The notes below the pieces were generated by a model. It searched no databases, had not been told where the DNA came from, and worked only from the letters and a program-made list of their open reading frames with translations. A DNA stretch of 64,000 bases from Mycobacterium sp. DL99 (GTDB taxonomy: Bacteria; Actinomycetota; Actinomycetes; Mycobacteriales; Mycobacteriaceae): positions 2,477,655 to 2,541,654 of the forward strand of contig NZ_SJOM01000007.1 of the NCBI RefSeq assembly GCF_004762045.1, in the 5' to 3' direction. This document shows, piece by piece, positions 1 through 9,048 of the stretch. The first letter of the stretch is position 1, and each line of letters begins with the position of its first letter. Position numbers and translations under genes: made by a program.

Positions 1-466
1 CGCCGCGGTGCCCGCGACGTTCGCGTTCACCGGTGACCTGACCATCGAGTTGGGTAAGTCGCTGGCCAAGATTCCCACCAAGATCGGCGCCCTGGTTCAT
101 GCGATCGGCGGCGGTGAACGCGACAAGGAAACCCCGATCAGTGTGGTCGGCGCGAGCATCATCGGCGGCGAGACGGTCGAGGCCGGGCTGTGGGTGGCGT
201 TCTGGTTCTTCCTGGCGCAGTTGAACTTTGTGCTCGGTGCGATCAACCTGGTGCCGCTGTTGCCGTTCGACGGCGGTCATATCGCGGTCGCGACGTACGA
301 GAAGATCCGCAACATGATCCGGGCGGCCCGCGGCAAAGTCGCCGCAGGCCCCGTCAACTACCTCAAGCTCATGCCCGCCACGTACGTGGTGTTGCTGGTA
401 GTGGTCAGCTACATGCTGCTGACCGTGACCGCAGACCTGGTCAACCCACTCAGCATCTTCCAGTAG
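1..466 (+). CDS. rip1: Site-2 intramembrane metalloprotease Rip1 (3' fragment)
   Basis: The C-terminal part of an RseP/SpoIVFB-type M50 protease is open from the left window edge; its start lies outside. The fragment carries the third catalytic motif, LLPFDGGH (Asp codon near nucleotide 269), which supplies a zinc ligand in this family, preceded by the typical N-L-V-P-L-L loop between two membrane segments and followed by a final hydrophobic helix (near [18 protein letters not shown]). In mycobacteria Rip1 cleaves anti-sigma factors and influences envelope composition. It ends 10 nt before ispG, whose ribosome binding site (AGGAG) overlaps the stop codon, so the two genes are probably co-transcribed. 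The same pair is adjacent in M. tuberculosis (Rv2869c-Rv2868c, from memory). Confidence 0.93.
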   Translation, partial: AAVPATFAFTGDLTIELGKSLAKIPTKIGALVHAIGGGERDKETPISVVGASIIGGETVEAGLWVAFWFFLAQLNFVLGAINLVPLLPFDGGHIAVATYEKIRNMIRAARGKVAAGPVNYLKLMPATYVVLLVVVSYMLLTVTADLVNPLSIFQ

Positions 467-476
467 GAGATCCCAC

Positions 477-1634
477 ATGACAGCGTCCATCGGTTTGGGA
501 ATGCCCGCACCCCCGGCGCCGACCCTGGCGCCGCGGCGTAAGACCCGACAGCTCATGGTGGGTGGTGTCGGCATCGGCAGCGAGCACCCGATCGCGGTGC
601 AGTCCATGTGCACCACAAAGACTCACGACGTCAATTCGACGCTGCAGCAGATCGCCGAGCTGACCGCTTCCGGCTGCGACATCGTGCGGGTGGCCTGCCC
701 TCGCCAGGAGGACGCGGATGCGCTCGCCGAGATCGCCCGGCACAGCCAGATCCCGGTGATCGCCGACATCCACTTCCAGCCCAAGTACATCTTCGCCGCG
801 ATCGACGCCGGCTGCGCGGCCGTGCGCGTCAACCCCGGCAACATCAAGGAATTCGACGGCCGGGTCAAAGAGGTCGCGAAGGCCGCGGGCGATGCGGGTA
901 TCCCGATTCGCATCGGCGTCAACGCCGGCTCGCTGGACCCCCGGCTGATGAAGAAGTACGGCAAGGCCACCCCCGAGGCGCTGGTCGAGTCCGCGCTGTG
1001 GGAGGCCTCGCTGTTCGAGGAGCACGGCTTCGGCGATATCAAGATCAGCGTCAAGCACAACGACCCGGTGATCATGGTCGAGGCCTACACACAGCTTGCC
1101 GCGCAGTGCGACTACCCGCTGCATCTCGGTGTCACCGAAGCGGGCCCGGCGTTCCAGGGCACGATCAAGTCCGCGGTGGCGTTCGGCGCGTTGCTGTCCA
1201 AGGGCATCGGCGACACGATCCGGGTGTCTCTGTCGGCGCCGCCGGCCGAAGAGGTCAAGGTCGGAAATCAGATCCTGGAGTCGCTGAACCTGCGGCCCCG
1301 CGGTCTGGAGATCGTGTCGTGCCCGTCGTGTGGGCGGGCCCAGGTCGACGTGTACACCCTGGCGAACGCGGTCAGTGCGGGCCTGGACGGGCTCGATGTA
1401 CCGCTGCGGGTCGCGGTGATGGGTTGTGTGGTCAACGGTCCAGGGGAGGCCCGCGAGGCTGATCTCGGGGTGGCCTCCGGCAACGGCAAGGGCCAGATCT
1501 TCGTCAAGGGTGAGGTGATCAAGACCGTCCCCGAGGCGCAGATCGTCGAGACCTTGATCGAAGAGGCAATGCGCCTGGCGGAATCGGCCGGTTCAGATGA
1601 TGCCACCGGTTCGCCTGTGGTGACCGTAAGCTGA
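477..1634 (+). CDS. ispG: 4-hydroxy-3-methylbut-2-enyl diphosphate synthase IspG (GcpE)
   Basis: IspG converts MEcPP to HMBPP in the non-mevalonate isoprenoid pathway, using a [4Fe-4S] cluster and reduced flavodoxin or ferredoxin. The 385-aa protein has the family's N-terminal TIM barrel ([11 protein letters not shown] near residue 42) and the C-terminal iron-sulfur domain. Cluster ligands are visible: Cys282 and Cys285 in SCPSCGR, Cys317 in [10 protein letters not shown], and Glu324, the fourth ligand in this family. The length is the short bacterial form without the plant-type insertion. The ATG at 477 has an AGGAG 5-6 nt upstream. It sits directly behind rip1 and in front of a GNAT gene, as in M. 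tuberculosis. Confidence 0.97.
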   Translation: MTASIGLGMPAPPAPTLAPRRKTRQLMVGGVGIGSEHPIAVQSMCTTKTHDVNSTLQQIAELTASGCDIVRVACPRQEDADALAEIARHSQIPVIADIHFQPKYIFAAIDAGCAAVRVNPGNIKEFDGRVKEVAKAAGDAGIPIRIGVNAGSLDPRLMKKYGKATPEALVESALWEASLFEEHGFGDIKISVKHNDPVIMVEAYTQLAAQCDYPLHLGVTEAGPAFQGTIKSAVAFGALLSKGIGDTIRVSLSAPPAEEVKVGNQILESLNLRPRGLEIVSCPSCGRAQVDVYTLANAVSAGLDGLDVPLRVAVMGCVVNGPGEAREADLGVASGNGKGQIFVKGEVIKTVPEAQIVETLIEEAMRLAESAGSDDATGSPVVTVS

Positions 1635-1689
1635 TAGCGACCCTGTGAGCGGGGTCACCCAGCCTCGGCTTCAACAGAGAGAATCGTCC

Positions 1690-2544
1690 ATGTCGGCTCC
1701 GCCACTGTTCCGCCTCGTCGACGAGCGCCGAGTATCCGTGGTGCGTGACGCCACCCCTTGCCTGCAGGTGTTCGACGAGGACCCGGTGGGGTCGTGCATG
1801 GTGGCCGCCCGCGTCGCCGAGTTCGGGGTCGAACACGGCGCGATCGGCGGGGAGCTGTGGACGAGGCGCGGTGTCACGGAGTCACTGTGTTACGCCGGTC
1901 CCAACCTGATCCCGTTGCGTGGGGATTCCGAGGATCTCAAGGCGTTCTCGGACAAGGCGATGAGTACCGCGCGTCGCTGCTCCTCGCTCGTCGGCCGGGC
2001 CGAGCTGGTACTGCCAATGTGGCGGCGGCTCGAATCGGTGTGGGGTACTGCCCGTGACGTCCGTGAGCAACAGCCGTTGATGGCACTGAACTCGATGCCG
2101 CACTGCGTGATCGATCCGGCGGTCCGCCCGGTACGCATGGAGGAACTCGACGCCTATCTGGTGGCGGCGGTCGACATGTTCATCGGCGAGGTCGGTGTCG
2201 ACCCGCGGCTCGGTGACGGTGGCCGTGGCTACCGCCGCCGTATCGCCGGCCTGATCGCCGCGGGACGGGCGTGGGCCCGGTTCGAGCGCGGCGAGGTGGT
2301 GTTCAAGGCCGAGATCGGGTCGCAGTCGCCCGCAGTCGGCCAGATCCAGGGAGTGTGGGTGCATCCCGAGTGGCGCGGCCACGGATTGGGCACCGCAGGG
2401 ACAGCGGCGCTGGCGGCCGCGGTGGTGGGCTCGGGCCGGATCGCGAGCCTGTACGTCAACAGCTACAACACCGTGGCGCGGGCGACGTACGCCCGCATCG
2501 GGTTCGAACAGGTCGGCACCTTCGCCACGGTGTTGCTGGACTGA
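1690..2544 (+). CDS. GNAT-family N-acetyltransferase (Rv2867c-like)
   Basis: A 284-aa protein with a C-terminal GNAT fold: IQGVWVHPEWRGHGLGTAG (acetyl-CoA pyrophosphate-binding Q/RxxGxG/A-type loop) followed by SLYVNSYNTVARATYARIGF, the usual end of the domain. The N-terminal half (about residues 1-130) is a mycobacterial extension of unknown role; the DUF4081-type arrangement is likely. I chose the ATG at 1690 rather than an in-frame GTG at 1645 because it gives the length I remember for Rv2867c and the upstream 15 residues look non-conserved. It follows ispG by 55 nt. The substrate is unknown. Confidence 0.85.
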   Translation: MSAPPLFRLVDERRVSVVRDATPCLQVFDEDPVGSCMVAARVAEFGVEHGAIGGELWTRRGVTESLCYAGPNLIPLRGDSEDLKAFSDKAMSTARRCSSLVGRAELVLPMWRRLESVWGTARDVREQQPLMALNSMPHCVIDPAVRPVRMEELDAYLVAAVDMFIGEVGVDPRLGDGGRGYRRRIAGLIAAGRAWARFERGEVVFKAEIGSQSPAVGQIQGVWVHPEWRGHGLGTAGTAALAAAVVGSGRIASLYVNSYNTVARATYARIGFEQVGTFATVLLD

Positions 2545-2562
2545 GTGCTGCCGGAGTGAGCG

Positions 2563-3114
2563 TCACCGCCGTGCGGCGGTGGCCCGTAGCAGCAGGTCAT
2601 CGACCGACCATTGGTCATCGGCATGCGAGCCGTATTTGGCGGCGAGCACCACGCCGTCCGGGGCGATGAGGAAATCCGCGGGTAGCCCGAGCCGGCCACC
2701 CACCTGCCTGCCGGCCGGGGCGCGGAACCGCCCGCGCAGTGTCAGCAGGCCGCCGTGGATGATCGCCGGCCAGCTGCGGGGATCGAGCAGCGCCCGGGGA
2801 CCGGATTCGACGCCGAACTGCCGGTAGATCTCCTTCTCCGGATCGGCGATGGTGGCAAACGGCAGATCCGATGTGTGCTCGGCCAATTCGGCTGCGGGGG
2901 AGTGAAAGAAGACCACCTCGCGGATACCGGCGGCGCTGATCTCCGCGTGCCGGGCCACGAACGACTGCAGATGCAGATTGCAGATCGGACAACCCGCGAA
3001 CCGTCTGAATTGCAGGTGTACCAGGCCGTGCGGATCGGGTACCGGGATGTGTTCGCCTGTGACACTGAGTAACTGGCGGCAGGGAACCGTCGTGGGCGGA
3101 TCGGGTGGGGGCAC
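2563..3114 (-). CDS. Thioredoxin-fold peroxiredoxin-like (AhpC/TSA) protein
   Basis: A 183-aa thioredoxin-fold protein of the peroxiredoxin-like 2 type. FRRFAGCPICNLHLQSF (about residues 37-53) matches the region where the peroxidatic cysteine lies, here as a CPIC motif. A cis-proline-containing stretch and LPADFLIAPDGVV, typical of AhpC/TSA proteins, follow. It probably reduces peroxides or acts as a thiol-disulfide protein; the substrate is not evident. The start is a GTG at 3114, favoured by a strong AGGAGG 6 nt upstream on the minus strand. It is transcribed divergently from a TetR gene, with a long perfect inverted repeat between them, so it is the probable target of that repressor. Confidence 0.8.
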   Translation of the reverse strand: MPPPDPPTTVPCRQLLSVTGEHIPVPDPHGLVHLQFRRFAGCPICNLHLQSFVARHAEISAAGIREVVFFHSPAAELAEHTSDLPFATIADPEKEIYRQFGVESGPRALLDPRSWPAIIHGGLLTLRGRFRAPAGRQVGGRLGLPADFLIAPDGVVLAAKYGSHADDQWSVDDLLLRATAARR

Positions 3115-3138
3115 GGCTCCTCCTCGTTAGCGTGCGGT

Positions 3139-3170
3139 GTACGCCTATAGATTGCAGGCTATAGGCGTAC
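3139..3170. promoter_or_regulatory. Candidate TetR operator, 12-bp perfect inverted repeat
   Basis: GTACGCCTATAG (3139-3150) and CTATAGGCGTAC (3159-3170) are perfect inverted repeats separated by 8 bp. CGGTGTACG is repeated directly at 3135-3143 and 3170-3178. The site lies between the divergent peroxiredoxin-like and TetR genes. A TANNNT -10 candidate for the TetR gene (TACGCT, 3175-3180) sits just beside the right arm, so binding would block both promoters. Confidence 0.75.
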
Positions 3171-3190
3171 GGTGTACGCTGTCAATCGTC

Positions 3191-3799
3191 ATGCCGCGCC
3201 CACGTTCGATCAGCCAAACTCAGCTCGCCGCAGCTGCGTTGGCGGTCGTTGACGCCGATGGGCTGGGGGGCCTGTCGATGCGGACCGTCGCCCGGCGGCT
3301 GGGCCTGGGCACCATGTCGCTGTACCGGTACGTCGCCGATCGCGACGAACTCGAAGCGCTCGTGGTTGACCTCGTACTCGGCGAGATGGATCCCGGACTG
3401 CCACAAGGCTCGGCGCGCCGCCAGCTCGTCGAGCTCGCTCAGCGTGTGCATGTTGCCGCCGCACAGCATCCCGCGGTGGTGCCCTTGCTGCTGACGCACC
3501 GGCACCGCTCGCCGGCGTCCTTGCGCTGGGGAGAAATGGTGCTCGGTGTGCTCACCGCCGCCGGCTACGGCGGCAAGCGCCGGGTGTATGCGTTCCGGGC
3601 GGTGCTGGCCTACATTTTCGGCGCCATCGAGATCGAGATGCTGGGAAGTCTGACCGGACCGGGAACTCGAACGCTGGCAGGTTTGTCTGCTGACGAATAT
3701 CCGCTGTTGTCGGAGACCGCGGCAGTGGCGCACGGCATCCAGCCAGATGAGGAATTCCGGCGCGGTCTCGAAATCCTGTTGCGTGCTCTGGACCTGTGA
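3191..3799 (+). CDS. TetR-family transcriptional regulator
   Basis: A 202-aa regulator. The N-terminal helix-turn-helix domain is clear (about residues 5-55: TQLAAAALAVVDADGLGGLSM, then RRLGLGTMSLYRYVADRDEL), and the rest is the variable ligand-binding and dimerisation domain. The ATG at 3191 is preferred to an upstream GTG at 3137 because the extension would run through the 12-bp inverted repeat and a likely -10 box. No Shine-Dalgarno sequence is seen, so translation may be leaderless or nearly so. The position argues for control of the divergent thioredoxin-fold gene and of itself. The ligand is unknown. Confidence 0.87.
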   Translation: MPRPRSISQTQLAAAALAVVDADGLGGLSMRTVARRLGLGTMSLYRYVADRDELEALVVDLVLGEMDPGLPQGSARRQLVELAQRVHVAAAQHPAVVPLLLTHRHRSPASLRWGEMVLGVLTAAGYGGKRRVYAFRAVLAYIFGAIEIEMLGSLTGPGTRTLAGLSADEYPLLSETAAVAHGIQPDEEFRRGLEILLRALDL

Positions 3800-3895
3800 A
3801 GCCGGCGGGGCTACTTGTCGGTCTCGCGACAGTCTCGGTTCGGTATCGGTGCGCCTCCGACGAAACCAGCGTCTACGTTTCTAACATCAGCCTCA

Positions 3896-5719
3896 ATGGC
3901 AACTCAAACATCATCAGTCACACGAACCGCAGGCCTGTTCGCGGTCGTCGTGGTCCTTGGGGCTTCCGGGCTGAGCGCCTGCACCCCGAGGCCCAACGGG
4001 CCCGAACCTGCCGCCGAGCAGTTCTTCGCGGCACTGGCCACTGGTGACACCGCGGCCGCCGCTGCGCTGGCCGACCGGCCCGAGGATGCCAAGACCGCTC
4101 TCAGCGAAGCGTGGAACGGCTTGCAGGCCACCCGGCTCGACGCGCAGATCCTGGGTTCGAAGTACGCCGAGGACACCGGCAGCGTCGCCTACCGCTACAC
4201 CTGGCACCTGCCGAAGGACCGCACCTGGACCTACGACGGGCAGCTCAACATGGTCCGCGAGGAGGGTCGCTGGGAGGTGCGCTGGAGCGCGACCGGGCTG
4301 CACCCGAAACTCGGGGAGCACCAGACCTTTGCGCTGCGCGCCGACGCGCCGCGGCGGGCCTCGGTCAACGAGCGCGGCGGTACCGATGTGCTGGTGCCCG
4401 GCTACATCTATCACTACGCACTGGATGCCAGGTCGGCCGGCGCTGCGTTGATGCCGACGGCGCGGGCGGTCGCCGACGCGCTGCGGGGCTTCGATCCAGC
4501 CCTGGGTGATCCTCAGCTACTTGCTGAACAAGCCAGCGCATCGGCACAGCCGATGAGCCTGATCACGCTGCGCCAATCCGACAACGACCGGATCGCGCCG
4601 GCCATCGGTCGGCTCCCCGGAGTCGTGCTCACCCCGCAGCCCGAAATGTTGCCGACCGACGAGACTTTCGCCCCGGCGATCGTCAACGAGGTCAAGCGAT
4701 CGGTGGCTGACCAACTCGATGGTCAGCCGGGCTGGCGGGTGGTCACCGTCAACCAGAACGGCGTCGACGTCGATGTGCTCAACGAGGTGGTGGGCGATCC
4801 GGCACCGTCGATCACCATCAGCCTGGACCGCGCCGTGCAGAATGCCGCGCAGAACGCGGTCAACACCACGGGCAAGCAGGCGATGATCGTCGCGATCAAA
4901 CCGTCCACCGGTGAGATCCTGGCTGTCGCGCAGAACGCGGCTGCCGATGCCATCGGCCCGCTCGCAACGATGGGCCAGTTCCCGCCGGGCTCGACTTTCA
5001 AGATGGTTACCGCTGGGGCCGCCATCGAGCGCGACATGGCAACGCCCAACACGCTTTTGGGGTGCCCCGGCACGCTCGACATCGGCCATCGGACCGTCAC
5101 CAACTACGACACGTTCGATCTCGGCACGGTGCCGTTGTCGCGGGCGTTCGCCAATTCGTGCAACACCACCTTCGGCGAGCTCGCCAGCCGGATGCCACCG
5201 CGCGGCCTCACCCAGGCCGCTGCGCGTTACGGCATCGGCACCGACTATCAGGTGGACGGAATCTCCACGCTGACCGGTTCGGTGCCGCCGACGGTCGATC
5301 TGGCCGAGCGCACCGAGGACGGCTTCGGTCAGGGCAAGGTCCTGGTCAGCCCCTTCGGTATGGCACTGGCCGCCGCGACCGTGGCGGCCGGCAAGACGCC
5401 GGTACCGCAACTCATCGAGGGACGCCAGACGATGGTCGACCGCGCGGGCGCCCCGATCAGCCCGAAGATGGTCGACGGGTTGCGGCCGATGATGCGACTG
5501 GTGGTCACCAACGGCACGGCCAAGGATCTCAACGGGCTCGGCGATGTGCGCGGGAAGACCGGGGAGGCCGAGTTCATGGGCGGCTCCCATTCCTGGTTCG
5601 CCGGCTACCGCGGGGACATGGCATTTGCCGCGCTCATCGTCGGCGGCGGCAGTTCGGAGTACGCGGTGCGCATGTGCAAGACCATGTTCGACGGGCTGCC
5701 CCCGGCCTATCTGGCCTGA
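3896..5719 (+). CDS. pbpLipo: Penicillin-binding lipoprotein PbpLipo (class B, MecA-type)
   Basis: A DD-transpeptidase that cross-links peptidoglycan at the outer face of the membrane. The 607-aa protein starts with a lipoprotein signal ending LGASGLSAC (Cys29), followed by an NTF2-like MecA_N domain (about 35-150), a dimerisation domain and the transpeptidase domain. The three catalytic motifs are present: SxxK at Ser366 (STFK), SxN at Ser421 (SCN) and KTG at Lys554. The ATG at 3896 is chosen because it places the signal peptide at the N-terminus; a TANNNT (TAACAT, 3882-3887) lies 9 nt upstream. It matches Rv2864c in order and length (from memory). The relFG-type toxin-antitoxin genes I remember beside it in M. 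tuberculosis are absent here. Confidence 0.92.
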   Translation: MATQTSSVTRTAGLFAVVVVLGASGLSACTPRPNGPEPAAEQFFAALATGDTAAAAALADRPEDAKTALSEAWNGLQATRLDAQILGSKYAEDTGSVAYRYTWHLPKDRTWTYDGQLNMVREEGRWEVRWSATGLHPKLGEHQTFALRADAPRRASVNERGGTDVLVPGYIYHYALDARSAGAALMPTARAVADALRGFDPALGDPQLLAEQASASAQPMSLITLRQSDNDRIAPAIGRLPGVVLTPQPEMLPTDETFAPAIVNEVKRSVADQLDGQPGWRVVTVNQNGVDVDVLNEVVGDPAPSITISLDRAVQNAAQNAVNTTGKQAMIVAIKPSTGEILAVAQNAAADAIGPLATMGQFPPGSTFKMVTAGAAIERDMATPNTLLGCPGTLDIGHRTVTNYDTFDLGTVPLSRAFANSCNTTFGELASRMPPRGLTQAAARYGIGTDYQVDGISTLTGSVPPTVDLAERTEDGFGQGKVLVSPFGMALAAATVAAGKTPVPQLIEGRQTMVDRAGAPISPKMVDGLRPMMRLVVTNGTAKDLNGLGDVRGKTGEAEFMGGSHSWFAGYRGDMAFAALIVGGGSSEYAVRMCKTMFDGLPPAYLA

Positions 5720-5742
5720 ACGGCGGTACCGTTGAACCTGCC

Positions 5743-6330
5743 ATGACAGGGATCAACGAACAATCCGTGGACCTGCGCGTCTCCGATGCCGATCGCAACG
5801 GCACGTTGCGGCGACTGCACAATGCCGTCGCTCTCGGACTCATCGACATCGCCGAGTTCGAGGAGCGCTCGGCGATGGTGTCGCACGCCCGTCTGCATTC
5901 GGACCTCGATGCGTTGGTGGGTGACCTGCCCGGGCCCGGGGCGATCGTCACCACCGCCACCGACCGGGTCGAGTTGCGCGGGGTGCTGGGCTCGCTGAAA
6001 CGCCAGGGTGAATGGACGGTCCCGACCCGGCTGGCGTTGGTGCGCCGGATGGGGTCGGTGGAGCTGGACCTGACCCGGGCCCGGTTCGCCGGGCCGATGG
6101 TGGTCATCGAGCTGGACATGAAGTTCGGGTCGGTGGAGATCCGGTTGCCCGAAGGGGCCAGTGCGTCGATCGATGACGTCGAGGTGATCGTGGGCAGCGC
6201 CGACGATCACCGCCGCGACGCCCCTGCTGAGGGCGCCCCGCACATCATCCTCACCGGCAAGGTGGTGTGCGGCTCGGTGGACATCCGTGGGCCGCGCCGG
6301 AACTGGAAGCTGACGCTGCGCCGGTCCTGA
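5743..6330 (+). CDS. DUF1707 (SHOCT-like) domain protein
   Basis: A 195-aa protein beginning with a DUF1707 domain (residues about 8-60; VSDADRNGTLRRLHNAVALG then FEERSAMVSHARLHSDLDALVGDLP). It is followed by a beta-rich C-terminal half resembling the LiaF/DUF2154 type (VELRGVLGSLKRQGEW, GSVEIRLPEG, GSVDIRGP). No membrane segment is visible, so it is probably cytoplasmic or peripheral. Function is unknown; DUF1707 proteins are common in actinobacteria near membrane and envelope genes. It follows pbpLipo by 23 nt and is probably co-transcribed with it. Its end lies 7 nt from the convergent thioesterase. Confidence 0.85.
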   Translation: MTGINEQSVDLRVSDADRNGTLRRLHNAVALGLIDIAEFEERSAMVSHARLHSDLDALVGDLPGPGAIVTTATDRVELRGVLGSLKRQGEWTVPTRLALVRRMGSVELDLTRARFAGPMVVIELDMKFGSVEIRLPEGASASIDDVEVIVGSADDHRRDAPAEGAPHIILTGKVVCGSVDIRGPRRNWKLTLRRS

Positions 6331-6337
6331 CGTGCGC

Positions 6338-6718
6338 TCAACGCGGCTCGAGCACCGCGAACGTCAGTGTCGCGCGGGCGGCGAGCCGATCGCGCGTGAT
6401 GTCGGTGACATCGACCGACGTCACGATGAGGCGTTTGCCCGCCCGCACGATCTTCGCCTCCGCGCGGGCCGTGCCCATGATCGGTGCCAGGAAGTGGATG
6501 TTGAGGTCGGCGGTCGTCACGTCGTAACCGACGCCGCCGGCATTGCCGGCCAGCATGCCTGCCGCGATATCGATCAGGGTGGCCACCAGACCGCCTTGAA
6601 GGGCGCCGCGGACGTTGGCGAGGTCCGGCCGGTTGTCCATCTCCAACACCAGTCGGTCGGAGGTCGACTCCACCTCGCGGTAATCCAGCAGCTGCAGGAC
6701 ATGAACGGTTTCGGTCAT
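6338..6718 (-). CDS. PaaI-type hotdog-fold thioesterase
   Basis: A 126-aa single hotdog domain. The region VRGALQGGLVATLIDIAAGMLA is the family's central helix motif (GGxxxxLxD), followed by TADLNIHFLAPIMGTARAEAKIVRAGKRL, typical of acyl-CoA thioesterases of the PaaI/YdiI type. It probably hydrolyses an acyl- or aryl-CoA; the substrate cannot be read from the sequence. GAGG lies about 11 nt before the ATG at 6718. It is convergent with the DUF1707 gene and lies downstream of the sulfotransferase operon on the same strand, 70 nt away, and could be its last member. Confidence 0.87.
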   Translation of the reverse strand: MTETVHVLQLLDYREVESTSDRLVLEMDNRPDLANVRGALQGGLVATLIDIAAGMLAGNAGGVGYDVTTADLNIHFLAPIMGTARAEAKIVRAGKRLIVTSVDVTDITRDRLAARATLTFAVLEPR

Positions 6719-6788
6719 CGCCGTACCTCAATCATCCCCGTACGGTAACACCATTACCGCTTCCTGAGAGGGCCGCTCTCCCGCGGTG

Positions 6789-7973
6789 TCACCGCAGTGC
6801 CTCTGTAGGTACGCCGAAGCGTTCCTGATAGCCGGTGACCTGGGCCCGGACCTCCCCGGCGTCGAGACCGGTGTTGCTCCAGGTGTATCGCGCACCGCCG
6901 TTGTCCCCGGGGTGGGCGGCCAGGAAGTCGCGCATGCGCCCTTCGGCGACGGGGGTGAACTCGCGGTCCAGTGCCCCGTAGATGCCGCGGATCGTCGCGA
7001 ACGGATCACGGATGAAGTCGGCGAATTGGACATCGACGATCTGGCCGGGCGCCAGCACCCCGGAGTCGCGGGCCTTCATCGAGTTCTCCAGTCCGACGAC
7101 GATCTCCTCACGCGACTGCTGGGCACACTCGGTGATGTCGCTGTGATCGGAGGCCAGTCGACGCAGGTGCGTAGTGAGTGCGGCGATCGAGGAGATGACG
7201 TTGAGCGGATCGCGGTGGGTCTGCACGATCAGCGCGTCCGGATACTCGGCGACCAGTGCGTCCAGCTGCCACAGGTGTGCGGGCGATTTCAACAGCCACT
7301 GCGGTGTGGTACCTGGTCCGGGCACTCCGGATTGCAAGTGTTGCAGGAACATCCGGTGGTAGCGGTAGGCGTTGCGGTGGTCGGCGTCATGCAAGAGCCA
7401 GCGGTAGTAGGTGGGCAGTCGGTACTGGGTTGAGAAGATCATGCTGCAGAACTGTCCGGCCGACATCCGAACGCACTCCTGCCCGACCAGCGCACCCATC
7501 GGATGATGCGCCAGCAGACCGGGTACCAGCTGTTCGGACATCTCGATACTCGCCTGGATCTGGGCGATACGCGGATCCGTGGTGTAGGTATCCGGCTGCG
7601 GTAACGGCCAGGGCGCATCCACCTCCCAGGTCAGAGGTGGGCGTAGGGCGGGATCCTGGGCCAGCAGGTCGAACAGGATCGTGGTGCCGGTGCGCGGCTG
7701 GCCGACGATAAAGATGGGCCGCTCGACTGGTGTGGCCGCTACGGCGTGATTGTCCGTGCGCCACTGCATGATTCGAAGTCGGTGCACGAGTGGGTTGACG
7801 ATGTCCATCACGGCGATCTCAACGCCCAGGCCGTTCAGTTGGGCTTCGGTCGCCAGCCCGTCGGCCAGCCGCGTGAGATCCTCGCGCCACCCGCCGGGCT
7901 CCCCGAAGTCGTCGCTGCCTGCGATCTCGCAGGCTTGCGCGATCAGGGCGTCGGGGTCGAAGCGGTCGGTCAT
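6789..7973 (-). CDS. Sulfotransferase-family protein
   Basis: A 394-aa protein of the Sulfotransfer_3 type. PIFIVGQPRTGTTILFDLL (about residues 84-102) is the 5'-phosphosulfate loop that binds PAPS, and QTHRDPLNVISS with nearby residues forms the 3'-phosphate-binding region. Mycobacteria carry many such enzymes, thought to sulfate lipids or trehalose glycolipids; the acceptor here is unknown. The ATG at 7973 overlaps the stop of the upstream DUF1214 gene by 4 nt (ATGA), indicating translational coupling. A longer in-frame extension upstream lies within the neighbouring gene and was discounted. The operon appears to be controlled by the divergent TetR regulator. Confidence 0.88.
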   Translation of the reverse strand: MTDRFDPDALIAQACEIAGSDDFGEPGGWREDLTRLADGLATEAQLNGLGVEIAVMDIVNPLVHRLRIMQWRTDNHAVAATPVERPIFIVGQPRTGTTILFDLLAQDPALRPPLTWEVDAPWPLPQPDTYTTDPRIAQIQASIEMSEQLVPGLLAHHPMGALVGQECVRMSAGQFCSMIFSTQYRLPTYYRWLLHDADHRNAYRYHRMFLQHLQSGVPGPGTTPQWLLKSPAHLWQLDALVAEYPDALIVQTHRDPLNVISSIAALTTHLRRLASDHSDITECAQQSREEIVVGLENSMKARDSGVLAPGQIVDVQFADFIRDPFATIRGIYGALDREFTPVAEGRMRDFLAAHPGDNGGARYTWSNTGLDAGEVRAQVTGYQERFGVPTEALR

Positions 7974-9031
7974 CGCACCGTCACCTTCACCTCGGGCGCG
8001 GCCGGATTGTCCAGCCAGCGCAACACCACGAACCCGCGGCGGCGGCCACCGGTATCCAGCCAGTGACCGTTGCCGGAGTGCTTGCTGCCGATGGCAATTC
8101 GGACTTTTCCGTCCGTGCCGGGAGAGACGCCTTTGTCGGTCACCGAACTGTGTCTGCGTCGCGGTTCGATGCACTCGTGCCAGATGTTCTCGAGCGTGAC
8201 GTTCCAGTAGCGGGTGTCCGGCGGGGTGAATTCCAGGTGCAGTGTCTCGTCATCGGCGAGGTCGAACGTGCCGATCATGTAGAGGTTGTCGGGTGTGGTG
8301 TCCGCGGACCCCAGCGCGGCGGCTTCGGCGGTGACGAGCTCGTTGGGCCGGGTCAGCAGTTCCGGCTTGATGGTGCGGTGCAGCGTCGTCAGCTTCATCA
8401 GCGTCCAGGCCATCGCGGTGAACTGCTCGGCCACCTCGGCGTCGGTCGGCGCCCTTGGGGGACCGGCGTCAAGGGTCTCGATGTGCAGGGTCGCCGGCGA
8501 TTCGGTGGCCGCGTCACCGATGTACTCACGCACCACGATCGAGGCGGCGTCGGCGGGGATCTGCAGCCATTGCGCGCCGTCGAGTCCGGCCGGGCGCTCG
8601 GCCGACACGATGACCGTGAAGGTGTCGTCGTCGAGCTTCAGCTCGGTGTCGCTGAGGTAGGCGGCCATCCGCCGCGGAGTCATGCCGGTGCCGGCGAGCA
8701 CCTGGAAACCCAGATAGGCGCTGGAGCCCCGGGTTCCGGTGATCTGGTAGGTGCGGTCGCCACGGATCATCGCGAGCAGGTAGCGGCCGTCGGGATTTGG
8801 GCCGCCGACCATCCTGGTGGGCGAGCACATGTGGAAGAACCACGGCAGTTCCGGGTCGGCCTCCACGGACAGCTCCGAGCACAGTGCCGTCACCCGGGAG
8901 ACCACCCGCAGCCCGTCGAGCAGTTCACGCTCATCGCGGGCATCGGCTCTCACGATCTCGGTGATGTCGCCGAGCATTTTCTGGACGAACTGCCAGGCTT
9001 CGAGAGTTTTTGGGGCGCGCTCTTCGCTCAT
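7970..9031 (-). CDS. DUF1214 domain protein
   Basis: A 353-aa soluble protein. The C-terminal third (TLHLEFTPPDTRYWNVTLENIWHECIEP and RHSSVTDKGV) is a DUF1214 domain, usually paired with DUF1254 in secreted proteins of unknown function. Here there is no signal peptide and no clear DUF1254 domain. In mycobacteria such genes occur beside sulfotransferases and TetR regulators, and this one is translationally coupled to a sulfotransferase (4-nt overlap). ATG 9031 is chosen; a GTG at 9040 is an alternative. The start lies next to the palindromic site at 9049-9065, so expression is probably repressed by the divergent TetR protein. Confidence 0.82.
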   Translation of the reverse strand: MSEERAPKTLEAWQFVQKMLGDITEIVRADARDERELLDGLRVVSRVTALCSELSVEADPELPWFFHMCSPTRMVGGPNPDGRYLLAMIRGDRTYQITGTRGSSAYLGFQVLAGTGMTPRRMAAYLSDTELKLDDDTFTVIVSAERPAGLDGAQWLQIPADAASIVVREYIGDAATESPATLHIETLDAGPPRAPTDAEVAEQFTAMAWTLMKLTTLHRTIKPELLTRPNELVTAEAAALGSADTTPDNLYMIGTFDLADDETLHLEFTPPDTRYWNVTLENIWHECIEPRRRHSSVTDKGVSPGTDGKVRIAIGSKHSGNGHWLDTGGRRRGFVVLRWLDNPAAPEVKVTVR

Positions 9032-9048
9032 GCGAGACACAATCTCAA

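Noticed and set aside
5062..5742. N-terminal extension of the DUF1707 frame through the pbpLipo gene
   Set aside because: The extension is read in another frame of pbpLipo and is Arg-rich; the DUF1707 domain begins just after ATG 5743.
7974..8174. Upstream extension of the sulfotransferase frame
   Set aside because: It overlaps the DUF1214 gene and has no homology-like features; the ATGA overlap at 7970-7973 gives a normal operon start.
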